DNA of 64,000 nt. Source: Parasponia andersonii. Its lineage: Eukaryota; Streptophyta; Magnoliopsida; Rosales; Cannabaceae. Below the pieces are notes generated by a model that was given only the letters and a program-made list of their open reading frames with translations, had not been told where the DNA came from and searched no databases. Location of the stretch: positions 723,849 to 787,848 of the forward strand of contig JXTB01000084.1 in assembly GCA_002914805.1 (NCBI GenBank). Reading direction: 5' to 3'. The position numbers and the translations under genes are program-made. This document shows positions 34,995 to 46,860 of the stretch, piece by piece. Each line of letters opens with the position of its first letter. Within the stretch, counting starts at the first letter, position 1.

Positions 34995-36306
34995 TGTTAG
35001 GGTTTATGCCCTAAAAGCATGTATATTTTGGATATTTATTGAATTAATAAAATTATATTTTTCTATTTGAATTTATTCATAATTAGTATGTCACTAAATA
35101 TCAGAAAATATTGGTTTATTTATATGAACATATATTTAGTATATAAGTGTTATATACATGAGGATTAAATTTATGAATAATAAACTAAATATAGTCCATA
35201 ATAATTAATTAAAGTTTGAGATCTTTAATTAAATATTATTAATACGGTCCATTAACATTGAGAATGTAATAGTCTTATCCGGATTATTGATGTGTTGACA
35301 TCACAATGAAAGTACTTTATATAATTTGATTATATAGGACTAGACCAGATATGATTTGAATCTCACATAAATTCCGTTAACTGTTGAAAGTTCAAATAAT
35401 GTCACTAGATGATCATATGTAGATCAATCTTAATCTTGAGTAGTTATAGACTCTTATTTATAACATTATGTTCTTTGATATACTTGTTAAAGGTTTGTTT
35501 TTAAACATATCGAAATACTTGTATCTTGGGAGCATGATGAGATGAGTAGCTGAGAATGTAACTTACATATATGGAATCCATTCCTTTCATTAGGAAGCTA
35601 GAAAGATGATTCTCTTGTGTATTGATTCAGGACTTGAACAGTTTGAGTACTCAATTTATAATAGATTTATAAATTAATTGTTCATTAGAGAATCAATGGT
35701 ACACAAAGATAAAGATATAATTGGAGAGGTAAACGGAGCATAACATAGCTTCAATTATGAATTGTCTATGGAAGATTGAACTACATGTAATGATTAAATC
35801 GATGTGCTGCTCATTGTTTTCTGAGTAAATTAATTCTGTAATTTCAAGAGTGCAATCCCAGATTTTTAGTGGAGCAATACTGGAATTAATAAATTAGAAA
35901 AATTAATAAAAGAATTTAATTAATTGTCATAATTTATTGGAGCTTGAATTACAGGTCTATAGGTCCTCAATTCCACCTCTTACAAACATTGTACTAGATA
36001 TTATATTATTTTTGTTACTGCATACTTTNNNNNNNNNNNNNNNNNNNNNNNNNNNTGTGCTTGAGGCTTGGATTGGAAGATCGTGGTTGAGAAGACAGTA
36101 AAGCTAGGATCCGCTGATAGGCTACAAGAGGTATTAGATCTATTCTCTTTGTATGTTCCTATTTACTATGAATTAATACTATGTACTAATATAGTCAATT
36201 GTTTTGAGAAAATTTTTGAATGTTCCTGGGTCATTCTTCCACTGTGAAAATCGTTTTTAAATCTAATAATTAAACTGAATCATAAATTCAGCACACGTAC
36301 AGCAAT
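34995..36306 (+). mobile_element. LTR-like insertion with sequencing gap
   Basis: Starts TGTTAGGGTTTATGCCCTAAAA and is bordered on the right by sequence that again matches the EHa1 flank (from about 36307, equal to about 7985). I recognise the start as typical of long plant LTRs, but no primer-binding site, coding sequence or target duplication is visible. It could be a solo LTR or a LARD-type element. The right edge is approximate. Confidence 0.45.
36029..36055. other. Assembly gap of 27 N
   Basis: Unknown bases inside the LTR-like insertion. True gap size may differ. Confidence 0.95.
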
Positions 36307-37938
36307 CGCATAGAAAAAAATCACGAACTTTTCAGTAGCACAAAATTTATGAAATGAAGAATAGTAGTGATTAATAATTTTGATATTCCTTTTACTTGTT
36401 GTTCCCTTCTATATAGCACATAATTAATTAACTTTCCACCACCAAAAATATCTTTTGGTTTGTGTATAAATGTACAGTTTGCACTAATGCAAAATGCACT
36501 ATAATGTATTAGCACGACCTGTTAAATATGGTCTCCATAACGAAAGTTTTATCTTCAATCTTAGGATATTTGAATCAATTAGTCCTTAAACTATGAAGAA
36601 AGTCTTATTTTAGTACTTAAATTTTAAATTATGTTATATTGGCCCTTAAGTTATTAAAAATGTTTCATTTTAGTCCTTTTTACTATACAGTTATTTGATT
36701 CTTATCAGAATGAGACATAAGTTGCACTTCTTATTCTGTCTTAGTGACTTCGACAAAATATTATATTTTGGACAATTTTACGTTGTATTATTGTCCAGTG
36801 TACATTTAATTTTTATTCGACCAATCATTTTTAAACTATTTCAATTCATATTCTAATCTCTTTATAGTACTAGACTATGCTTCTGAATATGTAATAAATA
36901 CAATAAAATCTTTCTAAATTAATACTATTATAATTAAGAGAAATTATTACTTTATAGAGGGTATTTATTTATCGATAAATGAATACTTATTAATTTATTC
37001 ATTTATCGATAAATAAATACTTATTAATTTAAAACAGTCATACGAGCTTAATACTTGCAACTTTTTTTCCCTAAGAGATGTATAACCTATACTAATAAAA
37101 ATTAAATACAATTAAAATTAATATGTGCATACAAAGAAACCTAAAAGTTAACAAATATATACATATTATATATTGTTTGTGTATAAATAAAATTCTAAAA
37201 GTTAATTTTCAGTGTACATCAAAAAGTTAAAACGTACATATACATATGATAAATATAGCTTAAAATTTTCATACCTTATAAAATATAGTATTTCAAGATA
37301 TTTCATGTATATTAAACATAATAACGATAAATAGTAATTAGTTTTACTTCAAGAATCTGAATTATTATAAATAGGTTCCATATCATATGTCGAATATGAC
37401 ATATCCATTGCCAAAATTAGAGTAATGACACTGGGTTCAACTTAAGTATAAATTAAGCAAAAAAATTTAGATGCATTTTGAAAAGTAATAGAATTTAAAA
37501 AATAGAAGTTATCAAGAAATACGCATTAATATTGTGAATGTTTATATTATTTCTTTTGTATTTAATCAAGTATTAATATATACATATAATGGGCCCTAAA
37601 GGAATTATAAAAAAAATATATTATCCTGTGCATTTTATGGAAATATTAATAAGAAAATTAGGAGATACATGACCTTTTGAAAAAATATATCAAAAATATG
37701 GTACTGTCCTTTTACTAATTCTCATATGGTATTTATTAGAAATTTGACACATTTGGTGGGTATTAGCTAATTTGAAGTTCATCTCAAGTCCGCTTGTCAC
37801 ACTGAAAAGCTCTACCCTCCAATGGTTCTAGCACCAGTCGTTTGACCACATGCTTCAACTCTGCTAGAAGATTGGAGAGCACTTTTTTGCTACTTTCAAT
37901 TCCAAAAGGTTCAAGATTGGAAACTATTGGCTAAAATG
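36307..37938. other. Non-coding DNA with perfect hairpin
   Basis: No gene. 36307-36520 matches the EHa1-EHb1 spacer (about 7985-8170). 36570-36830 is similar, inverted, to 45180-45450. A perfect 25-bp inverted repeat lies at 36961-37020. The rest is A/T-rich. Confidence 0.6.
36961..37020. repeat. Perfect 25-bp inverted repeat
   Basis: Arms 36961-36985 and 36996-37020 are exact reverse complements with a 10-bp loop. Each arm also contains the palindrome ATTTATCGATAAAT. Confidence 0.92.
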
Positions 37939-39528
37939 TGCAACTATAAATGCTATTCATACACTCTCGTGCAAGTACACACGGTCACAAGTGGTATAGA
38001 TTTACGAGTTAGAGTGTCAAACCCACGAGAATTAATTATTAAGTCTAAGCTAAGTACTAAAATAGGTCAATCCTAACGTTATTCGAACAACCGAAATATA
38101 GTTTTTAGAGAAATAAAATAAAGTATCTAAACTAGCATGCAAAATAAATAAAAGATAAAGAATAAGAAAAATGTCTAGATTTACTAATTCCTCAACAATA
38201 CTTTAAACATATAATCTCCCAATTTTCCTCTTAAATTAATTAATCCATTAGAGTAGTAAACCAAGAATTCGCATGTATTCACAAACTCCTTTCCAAGACA
38301 TAAGTAAAAATATCTAAACAAGCTAATATGTAACTCCTAACAAAAATTGACTAAATTCATTAAGTTTAGTTATTCTCACACAAAGGTTGTACAAGTCACA
38401 TAGGTATATTCTTATCCTGTAATCTCACCCCATATTTGGTGATCTTATGTTATTCTACTTGTGTCCAAACCTAAATTTGCCTTCCCAAGCTCATAAAGAT
38501 TTTACTCAATAATCTATTTAGTTATCAATTAAATAGAAGCAATAAGCATAAAGTAAAATAAATAACTCAACAATAAATTATATTAATAAAGAGGAGAGAA
38601 ATAAACGGACAAAAGATACAAGGTTAGTTCTTATAATAAAACTAGATAAAGAAAGATTTAGTTCATAATATAAATTGAGAATAATAACATTATAATCCAA
38701 TGAATTCAAGAAATATAAAATCAAAGAGAGAAAAGTTATAATTCCTCCTTAGAAAAGCTTGAAGATGTTCATAGAGGTTATCAAGCTCATCTTCCAAACT
38801 TGGTTCTTGCTCCCTTAAATCTTCTCTCTAGGATTTGCTCTCAACTATACTACTCTCTAAATATAGAAAATACAAAGAAAAATTCACAAAAAATAGAAAA
38901 AAAAATAGCTAAGAACAAACTATAGTATTGATGTTGGGAACGAAATCAAGAAATGGAGTTGATGGACCATGTCTTCATCTTCTTCTTCCTATTTTTCTTC
39001 TCCTTCCATGACTACTTTTTTCTTTTTCTCTCTATCCTAACATACTTTTTTAAGTCCAAAGATAAGGTTTTAAAGAGATGGCTCGTGCAAACTTAAGACA
39101 GACCGAATCTAGACCATTAGATTGTCAAAAAGTTGATTTTGATAGTCAATTATTAACCTAGGATGAAGACGGTGGTACCACAATGTAGCGCCAAAAATTC
39201 CCAAGAGTTGGCTTTGAGGCGCCACTTTTCCACCGGTCACCGCGGCTTATCGGGTACGCTATTTCTTTGTTTGAGCTCTAAATTGTTCCACTTTTATTGC
39301 ATTACGACCATATCGAATTAGCTTTGATCCTAGTAGTTTTAAAAATTCTATTTAAGAGGTACAAATTCATCTTAATTCACATCAAATAGCCTTATTTTAT
39401 TCTCTTATATACACAAATATACAAAATATCAAAATAACAAGAAAAATAATTGAAATAACTTAATATAAATAAGAACATAATAAAATTTAAGGCATAATAG
39501 TACTAGATAACTCCATTTTATGGTGCTA
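37939..39528 (-). mobile_element. Probable solo LTR of a gypsy element
   Basis: Read on the minus strand it starts TAGCACCATAAAATGGAGTT and ends ...TATAGTTGCA. The layout resembles the Athila LTR of this window: an early 'ATGGAGTTAT' word, and a late 'GTGTGTACTTGCACG' against 'GGCACGTGCACTTGC'. Neither coding sequence nor primer-binding site flanks it. A target duplication was not found, so the exact ends are tentative. Confidence 0.5.
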
Positions 39529-40480
39529 ATAGAAACCCAGATCAAAATGGACTGCCCATTGCCTCTATTCTTCCTCAAAAATATCTAAGAGAAAAGGGTC
39601 ATCTTCTCCTTCTTCAAATCCAATCATTAGAGTCGGCAACGTCATTCGCCTTGTGGCCCTTCCACTTCCAAGTATGCACTATCATTTTTTTTATTTTTTT
39701 ATTCCTTTTTTTTGGGAAATTTTGAATGTGATCTCAAGAGAATTTTGAGTTTGATTAATGAATCTTTTAAGTAATTTTTTCTCGTGTTTCTTGAGTTTCG
39801 ATAGGTATACTCTCTCTGGTTTAAGGATTTTGATGATTAAAGGTCGCATCAATTTTTATTGGTTTATAGTATTTTTTTTTTTTAGGGGTAGGGGATCACA
39901 TTATTAGAGAATACTAGTATTCAATTTTATGTGATTAATAATATGAAGTAATGATTTTGTTTTGAATTGATATCAACTGACTAAAGTGTTTTCTATGAAA
40001 AACTTGAGTATGGTTTTGTGTTAGTTGGAATTTAGGCATATTGATGAGTTCCAAATCGACACAAATTAGACCTTTTTAATTATTTATGTATTTTTATGTA
40101 GTTAAGAGTTCTAAATTTATAAGTTGTCACAATGGAGATATATATACATGTTTATATATACCTCTACTTAGTTTAATTTCTTTTGATATAGAGTTGAAAC
40201 CTGAGATAAGCAATATCAAAGAACTTAACTCTATTTGGTGTATTTATCTTAGTGTAAGGTACAGAAGTAGTATAGGTGTAGAGATAGGTGTGGTGTAAAA
40301 TAGGCAGTACATAGTATACTTTAAATGCTTAATGTTCATAGTTTACTTTAAATGCTTAATGTTTCCTTATTAGTCAGTTTAGTTAATTCTAATATGATCA
40401 ATATTAAACTCTTATTGCGAATCTTTAAGTTAATAGTTTATTGTTAATTATAAAGCTGAGTTGTTATGGCAAGCATTACT

Positions 40481-40552
40481 CATTCTCCCCTTGCCTTTTC
40501 TTATATAGAAGTTTCTCGTTCTCCTTTTGCCTTTTCTTATATAGAAGTTTCT
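40481..40552. repeat. 36-bp tandem duplication
   Basis: 40481-40516 and 40517-40552 differ at about three positions. Confidence 0.9.
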
Positions 40553-40916
40553 ACAAATGATCAATCCTTTTTTCTATCTACAAATGTTGATTAAAGTATG
40601 TATATTATGCTTTTGTACATTCTGTTTGTTGGAGATAAAGTTTCATATGCACTTGAGATGCACTTTCTCAATGCTTAGAAGTCAACACTAATGTTGGAGA
40701 AACTCTATAACAATGAGAAGCAAGATCCTTATTGGCTATTATTGCTGTACAAACACAATCAATTACTGGTAGTCCTTAAAATCCCCATGGAATCATGTCA
40801 GTTTGATTTAGTTTCAACTCGTTTACTACTTCAAAACTGAGCTGCTATTGTATCAATATCAGTAACTTCTAAATTTTTCATTTGATAGAAACTTTTTTTT
40901 CTTTTTATCTATATCT

Positions 40917-41037
40917 TTGTTGTGTATAGTTACAAGACTTGAAATGAGTTAATCATAAGATTAGATACCATATTCATTTGTTGTGTATAGTTACAGGACT
41001 TGAAATGAGTTAATCATCAGATTATATACCATGTTCT
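40917..41037. repeat. 61-bp tandem duplication
   Basis: 40917-40976 and 40978-41037 share 'TTGTTGTGTATAGTTACA' and almost all of what follows. Confidence 0.9.
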
Positions 41038-42362
41038 AATGACGATAAAAATATAATATTTGTCTCAAAGTACCAATTTTAGCTCCATATAGTTCCTTAT
41101 TACTGATAAAAATATTTCTTTAGTTTCTATATTGTTACCAATGTTGTTTCCAATCTGATAACCAAAATAATTATCGATGTTATCACCAATGTTGATTACA
41201 AATTTGGTAGCCAAGTTAGATTTAACCAGTTTGATTACTTTTCTGGTAATATGGTAACGAGTCTTGTTACCCATCTAGGAAAAAGATTTCTAACTAGTCT
41301 AGTTTCTAATATGGTTGCCTATCTGGTTACCAAACTGGTATATGGAAATATATAACCAATCCCCTAAATTTGTATTACTAGTAACAAGTCATAGTCAGAA
41401 AACTAGTAACTTATGAGGGACTCGTAACTAATAATCAAGTTAGTGAGTGATAACCAAATTGATTACTAGTAATTAGTACTCAAAACTAGTAATCAATTAC
41501 TATATATATTACCAATTTAGAAACTAATAATTACTTATCTTTGAAGAGCCCATAAATAATAGCCAGATTGGTAACTTGTAATCAGAGTAATCAATAATCA
41601 CATTGAATATGGTTACTGGATTGATTACAAATGGTAATTAGCCATCAATATATAAACTCGAAACTAGTAACCAATCATGACTCTGAAAACTAGTAACTCA
41701 TCACCAATTTAGAAATTTTTTTTTTCAATTTTAAAGTACATATTTGCTAGGTTCTTAAGATGTAGTAATACTAGTTTTGTCAAGTATTTGATTATTCATT
41801 GCCGTGAATATGCATAAAGTAAAGAACGAAAGCTTTTCTTTTATGTTAGTACCAATTTGGAAACTAGTAACTATATTGATTACTGGCAATCAGTTTTTAG
41901 TTACCAGTCATATTACCAATTTAGTACCAGGCTAATTACTAGTGTGGCAACTGGTCACCAGTCTTGCAATTGGTAACTTATCATCAGTCTTGCAATTGAT
42001 AACTAGTCATCAGTCTTGAAACTAATAACTAAATTAGAGATGAATAATCAGATTAGTAACTAGTCACCGGTCATTATTGGTAACCAATAACTAGTAATAA
42101 TATTGGTTAGTAATAACTAGATAGAGAAACTAGTAACTAATCTGATTACCAATAACTAGAGAAACTAGTAATCAGTAACCAATATTACTAGTAATTTTAG
42201 TAATTGATAATTAGTAATCATTAGTTAGATCAGTTATCAGTCTTAGTTATTAGTCTAGAAACTAACCACTAGTCTTACAAGTGGCCACAAGTGTAGAAAA
42301 CAATAACTAGAATGGTTACCAGTATTGAGTAATGTAATTAGTTTAGTCATAGCCAGAGAAAC

Positions 42363-42611
42363 TGTAAAAACTCGGATTTTGGGAGGATAATTTGGACAAT
42401 TTACAAATTTTCCGGATAAAATATTGTAGGGATTAAATTGCAAAAGTTTTGTGCAGAAGGACTAAATTGTAATTTTTGGAGGGCTAGATTGATAAAGATT
42501 TAAAATTTGGGGACTTATGTGCAATTTTTAAAAACTTGCACAGCCCTATAAGATAGGGCCATGTGCCCTGTCCTTTTCTTTTCTCTCTCTCTTTTCTTTC
42601 TCTTCTCCCTC

Positions 42612-42664
<53 letters not shown>

Positions 42665-44559
42665 ATTTTTCGCCGGAAGAAGCAGGAGCCGCTCTGGCCG
42701 TCGTCCGCCCGCACCACTGACCGGCGTCGACTTGCCAGACTGCACCGAAGCTCCGCCGTCTCTCGCCAGCCATTGTCGTCGCCTGCAACGCCGGAAATCC
42801 TCCAAGTCACCGTTTCAGTTTTTTCGTCACCGGCCACCATTCGACCTCCAACCGATCCCGTTGGATTCGTCTCGTCTCAAAGATCATCAAAGTATATATA
42901 TCTTAACCCCATTTTGCCCGTATTGAAAGTTGTCATTTTTTGGGCATTTTGAGTTTAAGTTTGACTTTTTGATCCGGCCGTTAGATTGAGTTTTTGTTGT
43001 CATTTTTGGATCGTACTCGGAAAATAGAAAAGTTTGATATATATATATTGCCTATGTTTGGTAACCGGCACAGAATTCGAGATCGGACGGTCGAGATTTA
43101 TCTCGTTTTGCGTGCCGCTAGCCCAATGTGGGTGCGGACCCGAATTGGTCAAGTTATATATCTAACCTAGCTATTTTGGATGCTAAGAATTCAGCGAAGA
43201 GGTCTGTTTGTGGAATTGAAGCTCTAGTGAGAAGTTAATTTTTCGCAAGAGGGCGATCGAGGGCTTGGAATTGGTTCCCAACCCTCCAGGTGATCATCAA
43301 CGACAACTTGAGGATTCGATAGCGTAGTATTGCTATTCGAGCAAGGTAGGGATTCAATTACCTGTATTTTATATCGTTTTTGAATAAAACTTATTATCTA
43401 CAACATATGAGAACAAATGTGATTTTTGGTTTCTCGAATATCTGTGATGGGAATTGGTTGTATGAGATATATACTATATTGTTCTAGAAATTTTCTGAGT
43501 GCAGGTTATTTTGGGTATATTAAAAATAGGGCCATTATGCTGTCCGGTTTTCTATAAAAACTTAGTATGCTGATTTTACTGAAAAACCAGAGCACAATTA
43601 TTTTCACACTTCAGTTCTGTATTGCACGTGTCATAGGATCATACATGAGCACGGTGTTAGCATCGTGGGTTTACAGTGTGGCGCTGCGTGCCCCACCGTC
43701 GGTGAAAGTCCATAAACTCGCACAAGGTTTTGTTACTTCTGATTACCCCCCCATTTGGTAGACATAGGCAATTCTGTTACCCCTCCAGGTTTGGTAGGCG
43801 ATACACGGGTGTCCCCTTCGGGTATGGGCTTAGGTATCAGGTAGGCTGTTAGGCATACTTAGTGCCATCATTCTAGGTTTCTACAGATGAGAGGATGAAA
43901 GCTCACGGGTACGGGTTAATTTGCGTCATGTGCATGTGAATTGAATAGTTTTAATTACACTGCTTTTTATATATATATGGATTTCCGGTTTGGATTATAT
44001 ATATATGTATGTTTTTGACTAAACTAACCATGTAGGAATTCCCCATCACTAAAATATTTTCGATCGAGGTAATTATTTTTCCTACTGGGTATTTTATGCT
44101 CACCCCCCTACCTTCTTCCTCAAGTGGTGTCCAGTACGATCTCGGTGATCAAGAGAAGTAAGAGGTCATTTTGATTACAGTTCGTCTCTTGATAATGCTA
44201 GAAGTTTGTCTTCTTGGTCTTTGGACTATTTGGGTTTTATATTAGTATTGAACCAATATTACTGCTTTCTATTTTGTCTGCGAACTTATGTATGTCATTC
44301 TGGTATTTGACTTTTATTGTGGATTATGGTGATGCTTAGAATTTTATGTGACTTCGTGATTTTTAATTATTATTCAGTTTATGTTTAATGGTGTATACGA
44401 ACTGTGGGAGTGGTTCACAGGATGGAATTCCGATTATTTTATTTAAATGGACTATTTTTATAAAAACTAGAACTTTTGACACTTTTCAAATAAATCAAGG
44501 AATTTTCCACCTTTGTGAAATTCCCCTTCTGCCACTTGCCCGGATTTTGGGTCGTGACA
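42363..44559 (+). mobile_element. Solo LTR, 2.2 kb, with perfect target duplication
   Basis: Starts TGTAAAAACTCGG and ends TTTTGGGTCGTGACA. It is flanked on both sides by GAAAC (42358-42362 and 44560-44564), a perfect 5-bp target-site duplication. There is no internal coding region, so the element was reduced to one LTR by recombination. Its length and the GC-rich leader-like part after a (CT)n run resemble LTRs of plant chromovirus (Tekay-like) gypsy elements. The strand is inferred from the CT/leader order. Confidence 0.88.
42613..42662. repeat. (CT)n microsatellite in the solo LTR
   Basis: About 25 CT units, followed by a GC-rich stretch. Open frames over it (Leu-Ser and Arg-Glu repeats) come from the dinucleotide run. 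Confidence 0.95.
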
Positions 44560-44835
44560 GAAACTATCAACCAAATTGGTTACTATTCAACTAATAACAA
44601 GAGAAACTAATAAATAATAATTAGTAACTAGATAAGTGCCTAGTAACCAGATTAGTTTCCAACAACGAGTAACTAAATTGAATAACAATTTTAATTGAAT
44701 TGATTAGTGATGACTAAAGAAACCAATAATCAATAATCATAGAAACTGGTAAACACTAATCAGATTAGTTACTATTACGGTGACTAGTAGCCATATTAGT
44801 AAATAGGAACTAGATTGATTAATGGTTAAAAGAAA

Positions 44836-45471
44836 GAATTAAAATTTAGAAAAATAAAAAGGAAAAATAATATAAACGGGGAAGGATAAAATTTAGTGGA
44901 AAATAAAAAGGAAAAAAGAAAAGAAAACGAAAATGAAAAAAAATAAAATAAGAAAAAAAAAAGGTAAAAAACCTAGTTTGCTAGAGTTTGAATTCTATAA
45001 GGAAGGATAAAAGACTAAGACCCAAGCGCTAGCTCAATCGATATTTCCAATGAAAGGTTGTACTATTAATTTTTAATCGATAAATTCTAATCAAAATTAA
45101 TGACTTTAATTATAAAACTATCATGGTCTTTTTGACTCTCCCACTTTTTCAAAAATTTCAATCATATATCGCATAAAAATCAATTATTTTTCTAATATTG
45201 TATATATGTAATTTGTTTAGTTTTTAAAGATAAGGACCAATAATTCTCAATATTAATTTAGTAAATTGGCCCATATGAAGATTTTATTATTTAATCGAAG
45301 TTATTAATTTATCGAACAACAGAATAATAAAAGTGTCTCATATGACATAAAGAATTAAAATGACACTTTTTTAATAATTTAAAGACCAAATTAATGCAAT
45401 TTAAAATTTAAATCCTAAAATGAAAATTTTCTCATAATTTAAGGACCAATAAGATTATTTTTCCTTTGTGG
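44836..45471. other. Non-coding A-rich DNA
   Basis: No gene. 44870-44965 is an A/G-rich run. 45180-45450 is similar, inverted, to 36570-36830. Confidence 0.6.
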
Positions 45472-45839
45472 CATGTTTGGTTGGATGGGATCAACTTGGG
45501 AATGAAATCCTCATTTCCATTCTATTGTTTGCTTTCACATTTAAACAAAAGATAGGATTTTTCTGGAATCATAATTCCAACATTTAATGGAATAACAATT
45601 CCACCCAAAAAAAACTATGTAATCATGATTCCAAAATTTTGTTATTTTTAAAATGTCGATTTCCTATTTGGCCCTACTAAGACATTTAAAATTAAAGATA
45701 TTTTAATTAATATAATATTTTTTCTATTTCATTATACTAAATCAACTAAATGATAGAATATTACTTCTCTTCGCATTTCAACTTCACTTTATTATATTTC
45801 TCGTACCATTCTTATTTCGTTCCACCAACCAAACATATG
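45472..45839. mobile_element. MITE, about 368 bp
   Basis: Terminal inverted repeats: GTTTGGTTGG near 45475-45484 and CCAACCAAAC at 45825-45834, each with a CAT(AT) edge. The body is A/T-rich with no coding capacity. It lies at the border where sequence like the EHa1-EHb1 spacer resumes (45841 onwards, equal to about 8161). The superfamily was not settled. Confidence 0.7.
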
Positions 45840-46340
45840 ACCTAAATCTTAACCCGTGAACTCAGACGGAGCTAGAAAGATGACTCCTACCAAATTCAAT
45901 CCAAGTAATACGAGAACTTTCATAATAACTTTTTTTATTATTTTTTTTTATCAAAAAGTGATTTTAGGGGGGAAAAGGACGCACCGAATGATAAAGTAGA
46001 AATAAATTTCCGAAGCCATGCAAGATCCACGTGGATCATCTCCATGTAGGGAAACTCCTTTCCCATGCGAACAAGAACAACTTTTTTGTTTTTCATCCAA
46101 AAAAAATAATAATAATAATAAAATTCATAATACATCTTAAATTTTTGGAAGGGTGATTATTTCTCCTTTCATGGTGAGATCATAGCATTACTCAGGATCA
46201 GGGTCCTACTTATTTTTACAAGTTTATTAGATTTTTTTTTATAAAAAGAAAAAGAAAGAAAGAAATCCGCCAAGATAAATAACTGATTTTGGCTATACAT
46301 TATGCCTTTAAAAAAGAAAAATGTAGCTAAGACCATCACT

Positions 46341-46470
46341 TAATTGCTATTACTAATGTGGTCTAATTGGTAACCATACATATCTTTAATGTTAAGATTT
46401 AGAGTTCAAATCCTTCAACTCTAATTTATAAAAAAAATATTCTTCGTAATTTTATATTTGAAAAAAAAAA
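46341..46470 (+). mobile_element. tRNA-derived SINE-like element
   Basis: Box A-like TGGTCTAATTGGTA (46359-46372) and box B-like GAGTTCAAATCC (46402-46413) are 30 bp apart. An A-rich tail follows. This fits a degenerate tRNA-type SINE. It does not fold as a usable tRNA. Confidence 0.45.
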
Positions 46471-46487
46471 ACAAAATAATAAAGTTG

Positions 46488-46860
46488 CACTACAAAGAAT
46501 AAAACTTTCGCTCACGCAGTAATGCGTCGGCGAAAATATTCATAATATGTTAACAAAAATTTTTTGACTTTTGTTGTAGTTTTCTATCAGTGGTTATCGT
46601 CGGCAAAACACCATAGCTAAAAATCATTAACCGATGAAAACTGATATGCATCAGCAAAAACATCTTTTGCCGGCGTATTACGGACTTATACCGATGCGTG
46701 TGTTACATTAGCAAAAATCTTGCGTCAGTGAAAAAGTGGCAAATTTAGAGTCGTTAGTCAATCATTCACCGATGCAAAACATGCATTGACAAATGTCAAA
46801 CTTTTATCGACGCAAAAATACGTCAACATAGTGAATTGTTAATAATTATTATTTTTAATT
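46488..46860 (+). mobile_element. CACTA-like element, one end
   Basis: Starts CACTACAAAGAATAAAAC, a typical CACTA terminus. Subterminal words around 'GCGTCGGCAAAA' then follow in both orientations. The matching other end was not found, so the element is truncated or its far end has decayed. No transposase frame. Confidence 0.55.

Larger units (their letters stand above)
39529..41089. other. Non-coding DNA with two short tandem repeats
   Basis: No gene recognised. A 36-bp duplication lies at 40481-40552 and a 61-bp duplication at 40917-41037. Short open frames here show no family features. Confidence 0.6.
41090..44835. repeat. Degenerate quasi-palindromic repeat field, split by a solo LTR
   Basis: 41090-42362 and 44565-44835 are built almost wholly from variants of short words such as AACTAGTAAC, GGTAACC, ATTACCAGT, ACTGGTAAT and AATCAGATT. 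The words appear in both orientations. No fixed period is obvious by eye. The two parts were one before the solo LTR at 42363-44559 inserted. The short minus-strand frame at 41065-41274 just reads the repeat as Asn/Ile/Gly-rich peptide and is not taken as a gene. Confidence 0.75.

Noticed and set aside
41065-41274. Asn/Ile/Gly repeat peptide on the minus strand
   Set aside because: Translation of the degenerate repeat field. No start context or homologous frame at 44565-44835.
41090-42362. CRISPR-like array
   Set aside because: Eukaryotic context, no constant repeat or spacer length, words in both orientations.
42515-42952. Overlapping open frames of 80-129 codons on both strands
   Set aside because: They are produced by the (CT)n run and a GC-rich leader inside a solo LTR. 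Leu-Ser and Arg-Glu repeats, no family features.
46351-46420. tRNA gene
   Set aside because: A and B boxes are present but the arms do not pair into a cloverleaf. Fits a SINE remnant better.
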